Shown in pieces: positions 18,853-28,158 of a stretch of DNA of 64,000 bases (positions within the stretch are counted from its first letter, which is position 1; each line of letters starts with the position of its first letter). Position numbers and translations under genes: made by a program. The notes beneath the pieces are model-generated. The model was not told where the DNA came from. It did not search any database and worked only from the letters and a program-made list of their open reading frames with translations. The stretch comes from Bacillus sp. P14.5 (GTDB lineage: Bacteria > Bacillota > Bacilli > Bacillales > Bacillaceae_B), in NCBI RefSeq assembly GCF_003316765.1, contig NZ_NIJF01000116.1, positions 124,001-188,000 on the forward strand, read 5' to 3'.

Positions 18853-19914
18853 GTGGATATAATTAAATTCTTACTGCCTTTCGTCATAGCCATGGCAACA
18901 TCATTAATCATTACACCATTAGTGATAAAGTTTGCTGTCAGGATCGGTGCGACAGATAAGCCGAATGAACGTAAAGTACATCAAAATATCATGCCGCGAA
19001 TGGGTGGCTTAGCTATTTTCATCGGTGTAATAGCAGGCTACTTTGCTGGCGGATTATATAATGAAAAAATAACTGGAATTATTCTCGGTGCGGTTTTAAT
19101 AATGGCTGTCGGGTTATTAGATGACAAATATGAGTTATCAGCTAAATACAAACTTGCTGGTCAGTTTCTTGCTGCAGGTGCAGTAGTAGGCAGTGGATTA
19201 ACGATAGACTTAATCACCATTCCTTTTATAGGAACATTTGAGTTGGGAAATTGGTCGTTTTTTGTAACATTTTTTTGGATTATCGCTATTACGAATGCTA
19301 TTAATTTGATTGATGGTCTGGATGGCCTGTCGGCAGGGATTTCTTCAATTGTAATTGGAACAATTGCCTTTATGGCCGGACTTGCGGGTAAACCGTTAAT
19401 TCTTATGCTTTCCTTGATTTTATTAGGTAGTGCATTAGGATTCCTTTACCATAACTTCTTTCCGGCAAAGATATTCATGGGAGATACCGGTGCTTTATTT
19501 TTAGGGTACTCCATTTCAATACTTTCTTTACTGGGACTGTATAAAAGTGTAACCTTATTTAGTTTTATTATTCCTATTATTATTTTAGGAGTGCCTGTTT
19601 TTGATACAACATATGCAATTATACGGAGAATTGCCAATAAAAAGCCAATATCGGCCCCGGATAAATCGCATTTGCATCACAGGCTTTTGGCGTTAGGGTT
19701 ATCACACCGAAGTACGGTTTTGGTCATATATGCATTTGGTTTATTATTCAGTATAAGCGCAATCACATTGGAAGCTTCCACAATGTGGGGAAGTATACTC
19801 ATTGTATTTGGGCTGCTCCTTATTACCGAAATTATAGCAGAAACCATTGGATTGGTTCATGACAGATACAAACCCGTCATTAAACTGTACAGGAAAGTGA
19901 CAGGGAAACAATAA
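18853..19914 (+). CDS. tagO: undecaprenyl-phosphate GlcNAc-1-phosphate transferase TagO
   Basis: About 353 residues with ten or eleven membrane helices. MraY/WecA family motifs are clear: the cytoplasmic DKPNERKVH loop, the catalytic GLLDDKYELS aspartates, NAINLIDGLDGL, MGDTGALFLG and a histidine-rich DKSHLHHRLL loop. It moves GlcNAc-1-phosphate to undecaprenyl phosphate, the first step for wall teichoic acid and other wall polymers. GTG 18853 is preferred because the AGGTGAT site overlaps two upstream in-frame starts at 18844 and 18847. In this context it should start the secondary wall polymer made by the operon that follows, which is inferred. Confidence 0.9.
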   Translation: MDIIKFLLPFVIAMATSLIITPLVIKFAVRIGATDKPNERKVHQNIMPRMGGLAIFIGVIAGYFAGGLYNEKITGIILGAVLIMAVGLLDDKYELSAKYKLAGQFLAAGAVVGSGLTIDLITIPFIGTFELGNWSFFVTFFWIIAITNAINLIDGLDGLSAGISSIVIGTIAFMAGLAGKPLILMLSLILLGSALGFLYHNFFPAKIFMGDTGALFLGYSISILSLLGLYKSVTLFSFIIPIIILGVPVFDTTYAIIRRIANKKPISAPDKSHLHHRLLALGLSHRSTVLVIYAFGLLFSISAITLEASTMWGSILIVFGLLLITEIIAETIGLVHDRYKPVIKLYRKVTGKQ

Positions 19915-19920
19915 AATACT

Positions 19921-19951
19921 GCCGTTTGTGGTTTCCACAAGCGGCTTTTTT
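19921..19951 (+). terminator. tagO terminator
   Basis: Eleven-base-pair stem GCCGTTTGTGG / CCACAAGCGGC followed by TTTTTTAA. Confidence 0.85.
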
Positions 19952-19970
19952 AAGAAAATGTATGCGAAAG

Positions 19971-20016
19971 TTGTCACAAGGTGGTATAGGTTTTAACATA
20001 ATTATATATGTTAAAA
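19971..20016 (+). promoter_or_regulatory. glycan-operon promoter overlapped by a palindrome
   Basis: TTGTCA (19971), a 17-nt spacer and TAACAT (19994) form a plausible sigma-A promoter. The -10 lies inside an inverted repeat, TTTTAACATA - 6 nt - TATGTTAAAA (19991-20016), of the size of a repressor operator. It drives the 20.1-34.9 kb operon if correct. Confidence 0.5.
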
Positions 20017-20058
20017 TATAGAATGTTGTCTGATTTTGAAATTAATGGAGGAATTTAC

Positions 20059-21171
20059 ATGAAAGTCCCTATGCTTGATCTTACCGAACAATATAGCGAG
20101 TTAAGAGAAGAAGTTCTTAAAACATTAGATGAAGTAATGTCCAGTTCTCGCTTCATCTTAGGAGATAATGTGAAAAAATTAGAAGAGGACGTAGCAGAAT
20201 ATAGTAACGTGGCTCATGGAATTGGATGCGGGAATGGAAGTGACGCTATTCATATTGCCCTCCAAGCAGCTGGAGTAGGTCCTGGGGATGAAGTCATCAC
20301 AACTCCATTTACCTTCTTCGCAACAGGCGGAGCGATCGCCAGAGCTAATGCCACACCAGTTTATGTGGATATCGATCCTGTAACGTTCAATATTGATCCC
20401 GAAGCGATTGAAAAGGCAATCACAGAAAAAACAAAGGCAATTATACCTGTTCATCTTTATGGTCAAATGGCAGATATGACACGTATTGCTGAAATCGCTG
20501 AAAAATACAACCTTTTTGTTATTGAAGATGCAGCCCAGGCAATTGGTGCAAAGCACAATAATAAAAGTGTAGGTGAATTAGGAACAGCTGCAACTTACAG
20601 CTTCTTCCCGACTAAGAACCTGGGTGCTTATGGTGATGGTGGTATGGTTGTAACAAACAACGATGAAATCGCTGAAAAAAGCCGAGTGATTCGTGTGCAT
20701 GGAAGTAAGCCGAAATATTATCACCATGTATTAGGTTATAATAGCCGCTTAGATGAACTTCAGGCTGCAGTACTTAATGTGAAGTTCCCTCACTTGGATA
20801 ATTGGGGCAAGCTCAGAAGAGAAAAGGCTGACACTTACACTAACCTGCTCAAAGAAATGGCAGGGGAAAATGTGGTTACACCTGTAGAAGTAGAAGGTAA
20901 TTACCATGTTTTTCATCAGTATACAATTCGAGTGGATAAACGTGATGAACTTCAGGCTTATCTTAAAGAGCAGGGAGTAGCAAGTATGATCTATTATCCT
21001 CTGCCTTTGCATGTTCAGCCTGTATTTAAAGACTTAGGCTACAAAGAAGGTGACTTTCCTGTTGCCGAAAAGGCAGCTAAGGAAGCTTTATCCCTTCCAA
21101 TGTTCCCTGAATTAAAAGAAGAACAGCAAGTTTATGTAGTTAAGAAAATAGCTGAATTCTTCAATAATTAA
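20059..21171 (+). CDS. DegT/DnrJ/EryC1/StrS sugar aminotransferase, WbpE/WlbC-like
   Basis: 370 residues from ATG 20059 (ATGGAGG site 10 nt upstream), starting MKVPMLDLTEQYSELREEV. It is a PLP-dependent fold-type I enzyme: the GCGNGSDAI phosphate-binding loop, the EDAAQAIGA aspartate that contacts PLP nitrogen, and the lysine in SFFPTKNLGAYGDGG that forms the Schiff base. Family members transaminate 3-keto or 4-keto nucleotide sugars. With the 3-dehydrogenase, 6-dehydrogenase, acetyltransferase and 2-epimerase genes downstream, the best fit is UDP-3-keto-GlcNAcA 3-transaminase (WbpE of P. aeruginosa, WlbC of Bordetella). A hairpin separates it from the next gene, so it may also be expressed on its own. 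Confidence 0.83.
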   Translation: MKVPMLDLTEQYSELREEVLKTLDEVMSSSRFILGDNVKKLEEDVAEYSNVAHGIGCGNGSDAIHIALQAAGVGPGDEVITTPFTFFATGGAIARANATPVYVDIDPVTFNIDPEAIEKAITEKTKAIIPVHLYGQMADMTRIAEIAEKYNLFVIEDAAQAIGAKHNNKSVGELGTAATYSFFPTKNLGAYGDGGMVVTNNDEIAEKSRVIRVHGSKPKYYHHVLGYNSRLDELQAAVLNVKFPHLDNWGKLRREKADTYTNLLKEMAGENVVTPVEVEGNYHVFHQYTIRVDKRDELQAYLKEQGVASMIYYPLPLHVQPVFKDLGYKEGDFPVAEKAAKEALSLPMFPELKEEQQVYVVKKIAEFFNN

Positions 21172-21179
21172 AACGACAC

Positions 21180-21217
21180 CAGAAGCGTCGCCTAGGCAAT
21201 AGGGGCGTTTCTGTTTA
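21180..21217 (+). terminator. hairpin after the aminotransferase gene (terminator or attenuator)
   Basis: Stem CAGAAGCGTCGCCTA / TAGGGGCGTTTCTG with a short loop and one bulge, then TTTATT. Since the pathway genes continue on the same strand, partial read-through is likely. Confidence 0.65.
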
Positions 21218-21252
21218 TTGTGAACATTATAACCAAAAGGTTGGTGTGATTT

Positions 21253-22042
21253 TTGGAAGAGAATAGAAAACAGTTCACCTTGTATGAATACTTACTTTTT
21301 TCTGGAGAAAAAACTTTTTTTAATACTTATACCCTTAATTGCTTTAGTACTTGGGATTGCAGCCTCTTATCTTATCCCCCAAAAAGCTGAATATGTTGGG
21401 CAGGCAACTGTTTATACAGGATCAGTACATTTAGATGTGTTAAATGATGAAGATATGATCAGTAAAAGGTATGGTCCAGTTGATGACATTTATGTTCCTG
21501 ACAGTAATTTCATAAAGTTAACAGTGAATGAGGATACTACCGCTAAAGCGGAAAAAAAGTTACAAGCGTCCATTTCTAAGTTAGAGAGTGATCTCATGGA
21601 CCAATATGAAATGCAGCTAACTGAAACAAGAAACGTGATAGAACGAACGGAAAATCACTTAGATAGACTGGAAGCTGCTCAGGATAACTACTTAAACAGA
21701 ATAATGAATAACACTTTAACGGTTGAGGATAGTGTATCTTACGCCGAATTGTTAAGGAAAAATGAAATTGATTTTTCAGATGAAGAAAATATAACTTTCG
21801 CAAGTCTTTTTATTCAATTAGACGTGGATATTGCCTTAGCGAAGGCTAAAATTGACAGAGTCGAAAACGATCTCACTTTCTTTGAAAAGCCTGAAGTAAG
21901 TGATATAAATATATCTGAAACAGACAAACATACCTTAGAATATGCAATCGCAGGGTTTATTTTTGGCTTGTTTTTCACAATATTAGCTTTAATTTTATGG
22001 AAATATATATTGGATGCAAGGAGGGCTTTAAAAATTGATTAA
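21253..22042 (+). CDS. Wzz-like chain-length determinant, N-terminus out of frame
   Basis: Continuous frame from ATG 21284 gives 252 residues: N-terminal membrane helix, about 180 extracytoplasmic residues with coiled-coil segments (QLTETRNVIERTENHLDRLE) and a second membrane helix near residues 218-242. This is the Wzz/YveK chain-length regulator layout. ATG 21284 has no ribosome binding site. TTG 21253 has one and gives LEENRKQFTLYEYLL, a typical Wzz N-terminus, but in another frame. The frames meet around T6 (21296-21301) and A6 (21308-21313). One T fewer, or one T and one A more, would join them. The protein probably sets polymer length together with the Wzy-like protein at 29225. It overlaps the next gene by 8 nt. 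Confidence 0.72.
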
Positions 22043-23048
22043 TTTTGCCGTTGTGGGAGTAGGACATATTGCCAAAAAACATATAGAGGCGATTAATAAT
22101 ATAGAGGGCGCACGTTTGGTTGCAGTATGTGATACAAACGAAGAAAGACTGAATGCCCCGGAGTACGAAGAGTACAAAAAGTATACTGACTTGAAAGAAA
22201 TGTTAAGTGAGAATGAAGATATTCAGGTTGTTAATATCTGCGTGCCTTCCGGTTTGCATGCTCCATTAACTAAGATTGTCACTTCCTTTAAGAGGCATGT
22301 CATTGTTGAAAAACCTATGGTTTTGAAACTGGAAGATGGAGACTCAATGATACAGGATGCGGAGGAGAATGGCGTTAAGCTGGCTGTAGTCCATCCAAAT
22401 CGTTTCAGACCAGCTATCCAAGCATTGAAGGAAGCTGTTGATACAAACAAATTTGGCGTATTAAGTCATGCTAATGCAACGGTTCGCTGGAATCGTAATC
22501 AGGCATATTACGATCAGGCTCCTTGGAGAGGGACAAAGGAATTTGATGGCGGAGTGCTTATGAATCAGGCTATTCATGACCTTGACTTATTGTTATGGCT
22601 AATGGGACCTGTGAAAAGTGTTCAGGCAATGGCGGCGACTAGGTTGAGAAAGATTGAAACAGAAGATGTAGCTGTTGCCACTGTAATGTTTGAGTCAGGA
22701 GCGTTAGGGGTAATAGAAGCAGCCACAACTATATATCCTAGTAATTTAGAAGAATCGCTTGCTATTTTTGGTGAAACAGGATCGGCAAAAGTTGGCGGGA
22801 AAACAGCCAACCTGATTAAGCATTGGGACTTTGAGACGGTATCTGATGAAGAAGTTCAGTCCTTATCGGAGCAAATTGAGAAAGACCCGTTTGGCACACC
22901 TGGCCATCAATGTATAATCGAAGATATGGTGAGTGCTATCAATGAAGGCCGCTCTCCAATCGTCTCAGGAAAAGATGGAATGGCGCCAGTTAAACTAATA
23001 CACGCAATTTTAGAATCAGCTGAAACTGGAAAGAGAATTGACTTATAA
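22035..23048 (+). CDS. Gfo/Idh/MocA oxidoreductase, probable UDP-GlcNAcA 3-dehydrogenase (WbpB/WlbA-like)
   Basis: 337 residues from TTG 22035, 9 nt after AAGGAGGG. An N-terminal Rossmann domain (VVGVGHIAKKHIEA) is followed by the family-typical VEKPMVL lysine-proline motif at about residues 93-99 and by HPNRFRPA and GGVLMNQAIHDLDLL in the C-terminal domain, where His and Lys act in catalysis. Neighbours suggest oxidation of UDP-GlcNAc uronic acid at C3, feeding the aminotransferase at 20059. It is translationally coupled to the upstream wzz-like frame and 13 nt from the next start, so it is inside the operon. Confidence 0.83.
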   Translation: MINFAVVGVGHIAKKHIEAINNIEGARLVAVCDTNEERLNAPEYEEYKKYTDLKEMLSENEDIQVVNICVPSGLHAPLTKIVTSFKRHVIVEKPMVLKLEDGDSMIQDAEENGVKLAVVHPNRFRPAIQALKEAVDTNKFGVLSHANATVRWNRNQAYYDQAPWRGTKEFDGGVLMNQAIHDLDLLLWLMGPVKSVQAMAATRLRKIETEDVAVATVMFESGALGVIEAATTIYPSNLEESLAIFGETGSAKVGGKTANLIKHWDFETVSDEEVQSLSEQIEKDPFGTPGHQCIIEDMVSAINEGRSPIVSGKDGMAPVKLIHAILESAETGKRIDL

Positions 23049-23061
23049 AGGAGTTAGACAG

Positions 23062-24375
23062 ATGAACCATTATGAAAATTTATTAAACAAAATAGAGAAA
23101 AAAGAAGCGGTAATCGGTGTAGTTGGACTTGGATATGTAGGATTGCCTCTAGCAGTAGAAAAAGCTAAAGCGGGTTATAAAGTAATTGGATTTGATGTTC
23201 AACAGTCAAGAGTAGACGAAGTCAACAAAGGCATCAACTACATTGGTGATGTAGTTGATGAAGATTTAGCCGATATGGTTAAATCAGAACGTTTGGTTGC
23301 CACAACCGATTATGCGCAAATTGCCGAAGTGGATGCTGTAGCAATTTGTGTGCCTACTCCTTTGGATATATACCAACAACCAGATACTTCTTATGTGAAA
23401 AGCTCTTCTTCGGAAATTGCTAAGTATGCTAAGCAAGGTACGTTGGTTGTTCTTGAATCCACAACATATCCTGGAACAACTGAAGAAATAGTGATGCCTA
23501 CCCTAGAAGCAAAAGGTTATAAGACGGGCGAAGATATCTTTATTGCTTATTCTCCAGAACGTGTTGATCCGGGTAACAAGCAGTTTAAAACAAAAAATAC
23601 TCCTAAGGTAGTTGGAGGTATCACTGAAAAGTGTACTTCTGTAGCAGCCAGCTTATACAAGAATGTCCTTGAAGGTGATGTTTATGAAGTTTCCAGCCCG
23701 GCCGTAGCTGAAATGGAAAAGATTTTTGAAAATACGTTCCGTCATATTAATATTGCCTTATCCAATGAAATGGCTATTCTGTGTGAAAAAATGGGCATAG
23801 ATGTCTGGGAAGTTATTGATGCTGCTAAAACAAAGCCATACGGTTTCATGGCGTTCTATCCTGGACCAGGATTAGGTGGACATTGTATCCCAATCGATCC
23901 GTTTTATCTGACTTGGAAGGCTAGAGAGTATAATTACCATACCAGGTTAATTGAGTTGGCTGGAGAGATAAACAACACAATGCCTGAATATGTTATCAAC
24001 AGAACAATGCAGATTTTAAATGAGGATGGTAAGGCTTTACGAGGAGCTAAGGTCACTGTTCTTGGAGTGGCTTATAAAAAAGATATCGATGACGTACGTG
24101 AATCCCCAGTACTTAAAATCATTGAGCAATTAGAAGCTCAAGGTGCAAACTATAAAGTTGTAGACCCATACGTATCTTCATTTAAAGCTGCAGGAAAAAC
24201 AATCGAGACAATTGAGGCAAACAGGGAGCTGCTGAATGACTCTGATATTGTTCTTTTGACCACTGATCACTCAGACTTTAACTATGAAATGATTGCTCAA
24301 GAAAGCAAGGTTATCTTCGACACAAGAAATGCATTGAAAGATGTAGAGAAACCTAACAAATATATTAAATTGTAA
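23062..24375 (+). CDS. nucleotide-sugar 6-dehydrogenase, probable UDP-GlcNAc 6-dehydrogenase (WbpA-like)
   Basis: 437 residues from ATG 23062 behind AAAGGAG. It is a three-domain UDP-glucose/GDP-mannose dehydrogenase: NAD-binding IGVVGLGYVGLPLA, central helical domain, catalytic cysteine in GLGGHCIPIDPFYL (about residue 275) and a C-terminal UDP-binding domain with VLGVAYKKDIDDVRESP. It oxidises C6 of a UDP-hexose to the uronic acid using two NAD. The YxxGPGLGGHCIPIDP variant and length match the UDP-HexNAc group (WecC/WbpA/TviB) rather than UDP-glucose enzymes. In this set it supplies UDP-GlcNAcA. Confidence 0.87.
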   Translation: MNHYENLLNKIEKKEAVIGVVGLGYVGLPLAVEKAKAGYKVIGFDVQQSRVDEVNKGINYIGDVVDEDLADMVKSERLVATTDYAQIAEVDAVAICVPTPLDIYQQPDTSYVKSSSSEIAKYAKQGTLVVLESTTYPGTTEEIVMPTLEAKGYKTGEDIFIAYSPERVDPGNKQFKTKNTPKVVGGITEKCTSVAASLYKNVLEGDVYEVSSPAVAEMEKIFENTFRHINIALSNEMAILCEKMGIDVWEVIDAAKTKPYGFMAFYPGPGLGGHCIPIDPFYLTWKAREYNYHTRLIELAGEINNTMPEYVINRTMQILNEDGKALRGAKVTVLGVAYKKDIDDVRESPVLKIIEQLEAQGANYKVVDPYVSSFKAAGKTIETIEANRELLNDSDIVLLTTDHSDFNYEMIAQESKVIFDTRNALKDVEKPNKYIKL

Positions 24376-24389
24376 TGGGAGAGAGTGTA

Positions 24390-25121
24390 ATGAATTTTGT
24401 TCATGATAGTGTAAAGCTTGATGAATCGGTTACTATAGGACATTTTTCAGTTATTGAAGAAGGTGTCCAAGTTGGAAAGAATGTTCATATCGGAAACAGA
24501 GTTACAATTCACAAGGATACAGTGATAGGAGAAAATACAGTTATCTCTGATGGTGCAGTTGTAGGAAAACCACCTAAGCCGGCAAAGACTAGTACAGTTA
24601 AGCTTCAAGAGAATATACCTGCCCTGACAATAGGGGAGGAGTGTACTATAGGAGCGAATGCTGTCTTGTATCGTGGAGCCAGTATTGGTAATTTTACTCT
24701 GGTTGCAGATTTGGCAAGTGTGAGAGAAAATGTTGAAATTGCAGACTATGTAATCGTTGGACGTGGAGTAACGGTCGAAAATCATGTTAAGATCGGAAGC
24801 AGAACAAAAATTCAATCCAATTCTTATATTACAGCTTATACTACGCTTGAAGAGCAAGTATTTATTGCACCGTGTGTAACTACTACAAATGATAACTTAA
24901 TGGGAAGAACAGAAGAGCGCTTTGACAAAATCAAAGGAGCCACTATAAAGAGGGGTGCCCGGGTTGGCGGCGCATCGATTATTCTTCCTGGCATTACAGT
25001 TGAAGAAGAAACCTTTATTGCAGCCGGTGCGCTGGTTACAAAGAACACAGAGCCAAAGAGTTTAATTAAAGGGGTACCGGCAAAATATGCCCGTATGGTC
25101 GACGAGAGAGAGTTGTTATAA
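24390..25121 (+). CDS. left-handed beta-helix acyltransferase, probable WbpD/WlbB-like N-acetyltransferase
   Basis: 243 residues from ATG 24390 (GGGAGAG site). Hexapeptide repeats of the [LIV]-G-x4 type run through residues about 15-205 (VGKNVHIGNRVTIHKDTVIG, IGANAVLYRGASIG), so it should be a trimeric acetyl-CoA-dependent transferase. WbpD/WlbB enzymes acetylate the C3 amino group made by the aminotransferase. The protein is longer than the ~190-residue WbpD, so the exact substrate is less certain. The gene starts 14 nt after the dehydrogenase stop, and its own stop touches the next start. Confidence 0.78.
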   Translation: MNFVHDSVKLDESVTIGHFSVIEEGVQVGKNVHIGNRVTIHKDTVIGENTVISDGAVVGKPPKPAKTSTVKLQENIPALTIGEECTIGANAVLYRGASIGNFTLVADLASVRENVEIADYVIVGRGVTVENHVKIGSRTKIQSNSYITAYTTLEEQVFIAPCVTTTNDNLMGRTEERFDKIKGATIKRGARVGGASIILPGITVEEETFIAAGALVTKNTEPKSLIKGVPAKYARMVDERELL

Positions 25122-26558
25122 TTGTTAAAGCATTTAAAGCGTTTAGGGGCGGATTCGCTCCTTTACGCTTTTATGAATGTAGGGACTAAGATAATTGCTT
25201 TTATCATGCTTCCTATCTATACAAGATTTTTATCAGACCCCGCACAATATGGAGTATTGGATTATATTGATCGAATTACTTCTATGTTGACGTTTCTAAT
25301 TATATTCGGGACAGACTCTGCTCTTGCTTATTATTATTTTGAAGCAAAAGACAAAAAGTTGAAAGATTATTATGTTAGAACTGTTATGATGTTTCGCCTA
25401 GGATTGGTCGCACTTATCGCTCTCGTTATTTTTATAGGAGGAGACTGGTTATCAGAACTCTTACTTGAAGAGGAGGGGAAGACATACCTGCTGCTGATTG
25501 CGATGGGCACCTTGTTTTTTGATACAATTTTAACGTTAGTGTTAACGGTATTGAGATATGACTTCTATACAAAACGTGTAGTGTTCTTTACAGTTCTTAA
25601 GATGCTTTTGATAGCTTTAGTTTCTTACTTAATATTAGTTACAGTATGGCCGACGGTTACGGGAATTCTTGCAGCACGTATATTAAGTGTAGCCTTTGTT
25701 GCTATCTTATTATCCAAATATGTATTCAAATACATTCGGCCTTATTATGATAAAAATATGCTGATTGAAGTTCTAAAATATGCAGCACCGTTAGTTCCAG
25801 CTTCATTGGCTTTCTGGATAATTGTAAATGCTAATACTATGTTCCTTAAAGAATTTACATCTTTTGAAGAAGTAGGTATCTATGGGACTGCTATTAAATT
25901 TGCAACAATCATAACCTTGGTTACCAGTGGTGTGCAGCTGGCTTGGAGACCCTTTTCTATGTCTTTAAAGGATAAGGAAGATAATGCTCATATATTCTCT
26001 AAGATTTATATGGCAATATTGCTGGTCGGAACTTTAGGAATCATGGTTGTAGCTACTATTATGCCATGGGTGATTAAAGTTTTGGACTCAAACTATTGGG
26101 AAGCGTATAAGTACGTGGCACTTATATCAGCAACCACCTTCCTTAACTTTTACTATATGATCATCTCGATCGGCGTATTTTTTACAAAGAAAACCAAGTA
26201 TATATCCTATGCTTTTGGTATGGCAGCAATAGTTAACGTTATTATGAATGTTATTTTGATTCCTGTATTTTCCATTTGGGGTGCTGTGGCAGCCTATTTA
26301 CTATCTTATATAGTAGCGATCGTTTATATATTCATTAAGAGTCAAACACTCTTTTACGTACCTGTCTCAGGATGGAAAATGTCCATTCAATTCATCTGGG
26401 TAATCATATCTGTAATTGGAATAGTTTATATACAAGAGCAAGTAGCTATTTCAGATATGAACATCCTATATGTTTGGGTATTCTATCTTATAGGCTTGTT
26501 TGTGGTAGGAATTCATAAGGACCTCTTATCAAAAGGCTCCAAAAAAGGTGTGAATTAA
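25122..26558 (+). CDS. Wzx-like oligosaccharide flippase (MOP superfamily)
   Basis: 478 residues, TTG start right after the previous stop with GAGAGAG upstream. About 12-14 membrane helices, with the family N-terminus SLLYAFMNVGTKIIAFIMLPIYTRFLSDPAQYG and a second basic half. It moves lipid-linked repeat units across the membrane. Together with the Wzy-like and Wzz-like genes it shows that the polymer is built by the block (Wzx/Wzy) route rather than by an ABC exporter. Confidence 0.87.
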   Translation: MLKHLKRLGADSLLYAFMNVGTKIIAFIMLPIYTRFLSDPAQYGVLDYIDRITSMLTFLIIFGTDSALAYYYFEAKDKKLKDYYVRTVMMFRLGLVALIALVIFIGGDWLSELLLEEEGKTYLLLIAMGTLFFDTILTLVLTVLRYDFYTKRVVFFTVLKMLLIALVSYLILVTVWPTVTGILAARILSVAFVAILLSKYVFKYIRPYYDKNMLIEVLKYAAPLVPASLAFWIIVNANTMFLKEFTSFEEVGIYGTAIKFATIITLVTSGVQLAWRPFSMSLKDKEDNAHIFSKIYMAILLVGTLGIMVVATIMPWVIKVLDSNYWEAYKYVALISATTFLNFYYMIISIGVFFTKKTKYISYAFGMAAIVNVIMNVILIPVFSIWGAVAAYLLSYIVAIVYIFIKSQTLFYVPVSGWKMSIQFIWVIISVIGIVYIQEQVAISDMNILYVWVFYLIGLFVVGIHKDLLSKGSKKGVN

Positions 26559-26559
26559 G

Positions 26560-28158
26560 ATGAATATCCGTGTTGAGGTTAAAAATGATCATTTAATAAA
26601 ATCTACAGCTACCAATAGAGGTAATGTCTATTTTGCTGGATATGTTTATTATAAGAATTCATTATATGATGAGAAGAATATTAGAGACTTAATTCAGCAA
26701 ACCGAAAACGAGGAATTTCAAAAAATCTTACTCGATTTAAGAGGAGAATTTGTACTGGTAATACACAATGAGGATGAATTTTTGGGGGCTGTAGACCGCA
26801 AACGCAGTATTCCGCTCTATTATTACAAAGAAAATAATGGATGGGTAGTTACTGATAAGATTTCAAGCCAAGGCAATGATAAACTTACTGGGACAGCTGT
26901 AACAGAATTCATCATTACAGGGTTTACAACGAATGATAAAACACTGTACGAAGGTGTAAAACAGGTGGAAGCAGGCTGTTATATCACGGAAGGAACCACT
27001 TCCCTTGAAATGCATCGATACTATTCTTTTTATCATGCTCCTCTCCCAGATGATATTGAGTTGCTTAGTCAAGAACTCGAATCGGTATTATTAGATGTGT
27101 TTCGCGATTTAAGTGAACGTACCAAAAACAAAACAATCGTCCTGCCTTTAAGTGGAGGATATGACTCCAGAATCATCGCATTGCTACTAAAGAAGTTCGG
27201 CAATGACAACATAATTGCTTTTACATATGGCAAAAGACAAAATAAAGAAGCTGGAGTTAGTGAGGAAATTGCCAAGACTCTAAATATACCGTGGGAATTT
27301 TACGAGTATAAAAAGGAGGATTGGTATTCCTGGTACCAATCGGACAAATGGAATGAATATGTTGAGTTTGCAGTCAATGGAAGTAATTTGGCGCACTTAC
27401 AAGATTGGCCAGCGGTTACTCAGCTTGTACAAAAGCATTCAGAAGAACTTGTCTTTATTCCAGGTCACTCAGGCGACTTTATTGCTGGGAGCCATTTGCC
27501 TTTTGAAATCACAGAAGACCGTGAGTTTTCTATCGACGAGGTCATCTCCTTTATTCTAAATAAACATTACAAACTATGGGATATTGGTACTATTCCTGAA
27601 AATGGTCCTGACCTTGTCGAAGAAATAAAAGAATCCATTCAACATCTTCCCTATAAGAGTAACGAAGAGGCAAGTGCCTTATTCGAATATTGGGATTGGA
27701 AAGAGAGACAAGCCAAATTTATCATCAATTCACTTAGGGTGTACGAGTTTTATCAGGAGAGTTGGGAAATCCCATTATGGGACGACCGGATAATGGAGTT
27801 TTTCAAAAAGGTGCCTGTTTCCCTTAGATTCAATAAATATCTATATGACTACACTTTACACAGAATGTATCCGAGCTTCTTCGCTAAGCCTAAAAAGCTT
27901 TATGGAAGAGATGCCTCTCTTTCCAAAAAATATGGAAAGCTTTACGGGATGGGAAAAAAAGTTTATCAAAAAAAGAAGCTTTGGCAACAATATTATAAAG
28001 ATCCCATGGAATGGTATGGCATTTTTCCTGATTATAAGAGTTATCTGTTAGCTTTGCGGTTTAGAATCGACGGGCTAACTTATAAAAATCCCTATAATAT
28101 CAATTCTTTCTTGGTGAAAGATTTTATTCTGAAAAACAGGAGGGTTACACCTAAATGA
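26560..28158 (+). CDS. asparagine-synthase-like amidotransferase without glutaminase cysteine
   Basis: 532 residues. The N-terminal ~170 residues resemble the class II glutaminase fold (GEFVLVIHNEDEFLGAVDRK) but the protein starts MNIRVEV, so the catalytic Cys2 is missing. The C-terminal synthetase domain keeps the PP-loop LSGGYDSR near residue 214. In polysaccharide operons such proteins (WbpS-like) are believed to convert uronic acids to uronamides. Here the substrate could be the mannuronic acid made by this operon. It sits 1 nt after the flippase gene and overlaps the epimerase gene by 4 nt. Confidence 0.78.
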   Translation: MNIRVEVKNDHLIKSTATNRGNVYFAGYVYYKNSLYDEKNIRDLIQQTENEEFQKILLDLRGEFVLVIHNEDEFLGAVDRKRSIPLYYYKENNGWVVTDKISSQGNDKLTGTAVTEFIITGFTTNDKTLYEGVKQVEAGCYITEGTTSLEMHRYYSFYHAPLPDDIELLSQELESVLLDVFRDLSERTKNKTIVLPLSGGYDSRIIALLLKKFGNDNIIAFTYGKRQNKEAGVSEEIAKTLNIPWEFYEYKKEDWYSWYQSDKWNEYVEFAVNGSNLAHLQDWPAVTQLVQKHSEELVFIPGHSGDFIAGSHLPFEITEDREFSIDEVISFILNKHYKLWDIGTIPENGPDLVEEIKESIQHLPYKSNEEASALFEYWDWKERQAKFIINSLRVYEFYQESWEIPLWDDRIMEFFKKVPVSLRFNKYLYDYTLHRMYPSFFAKPKKLYGRDASLSKKYGKLYGMGKKVYQKKKLWQQYYKDPMEWYGIFPDYKSYLLALRFRIDGLTYKNPYNINSFLVKDFILKNRRVTPK

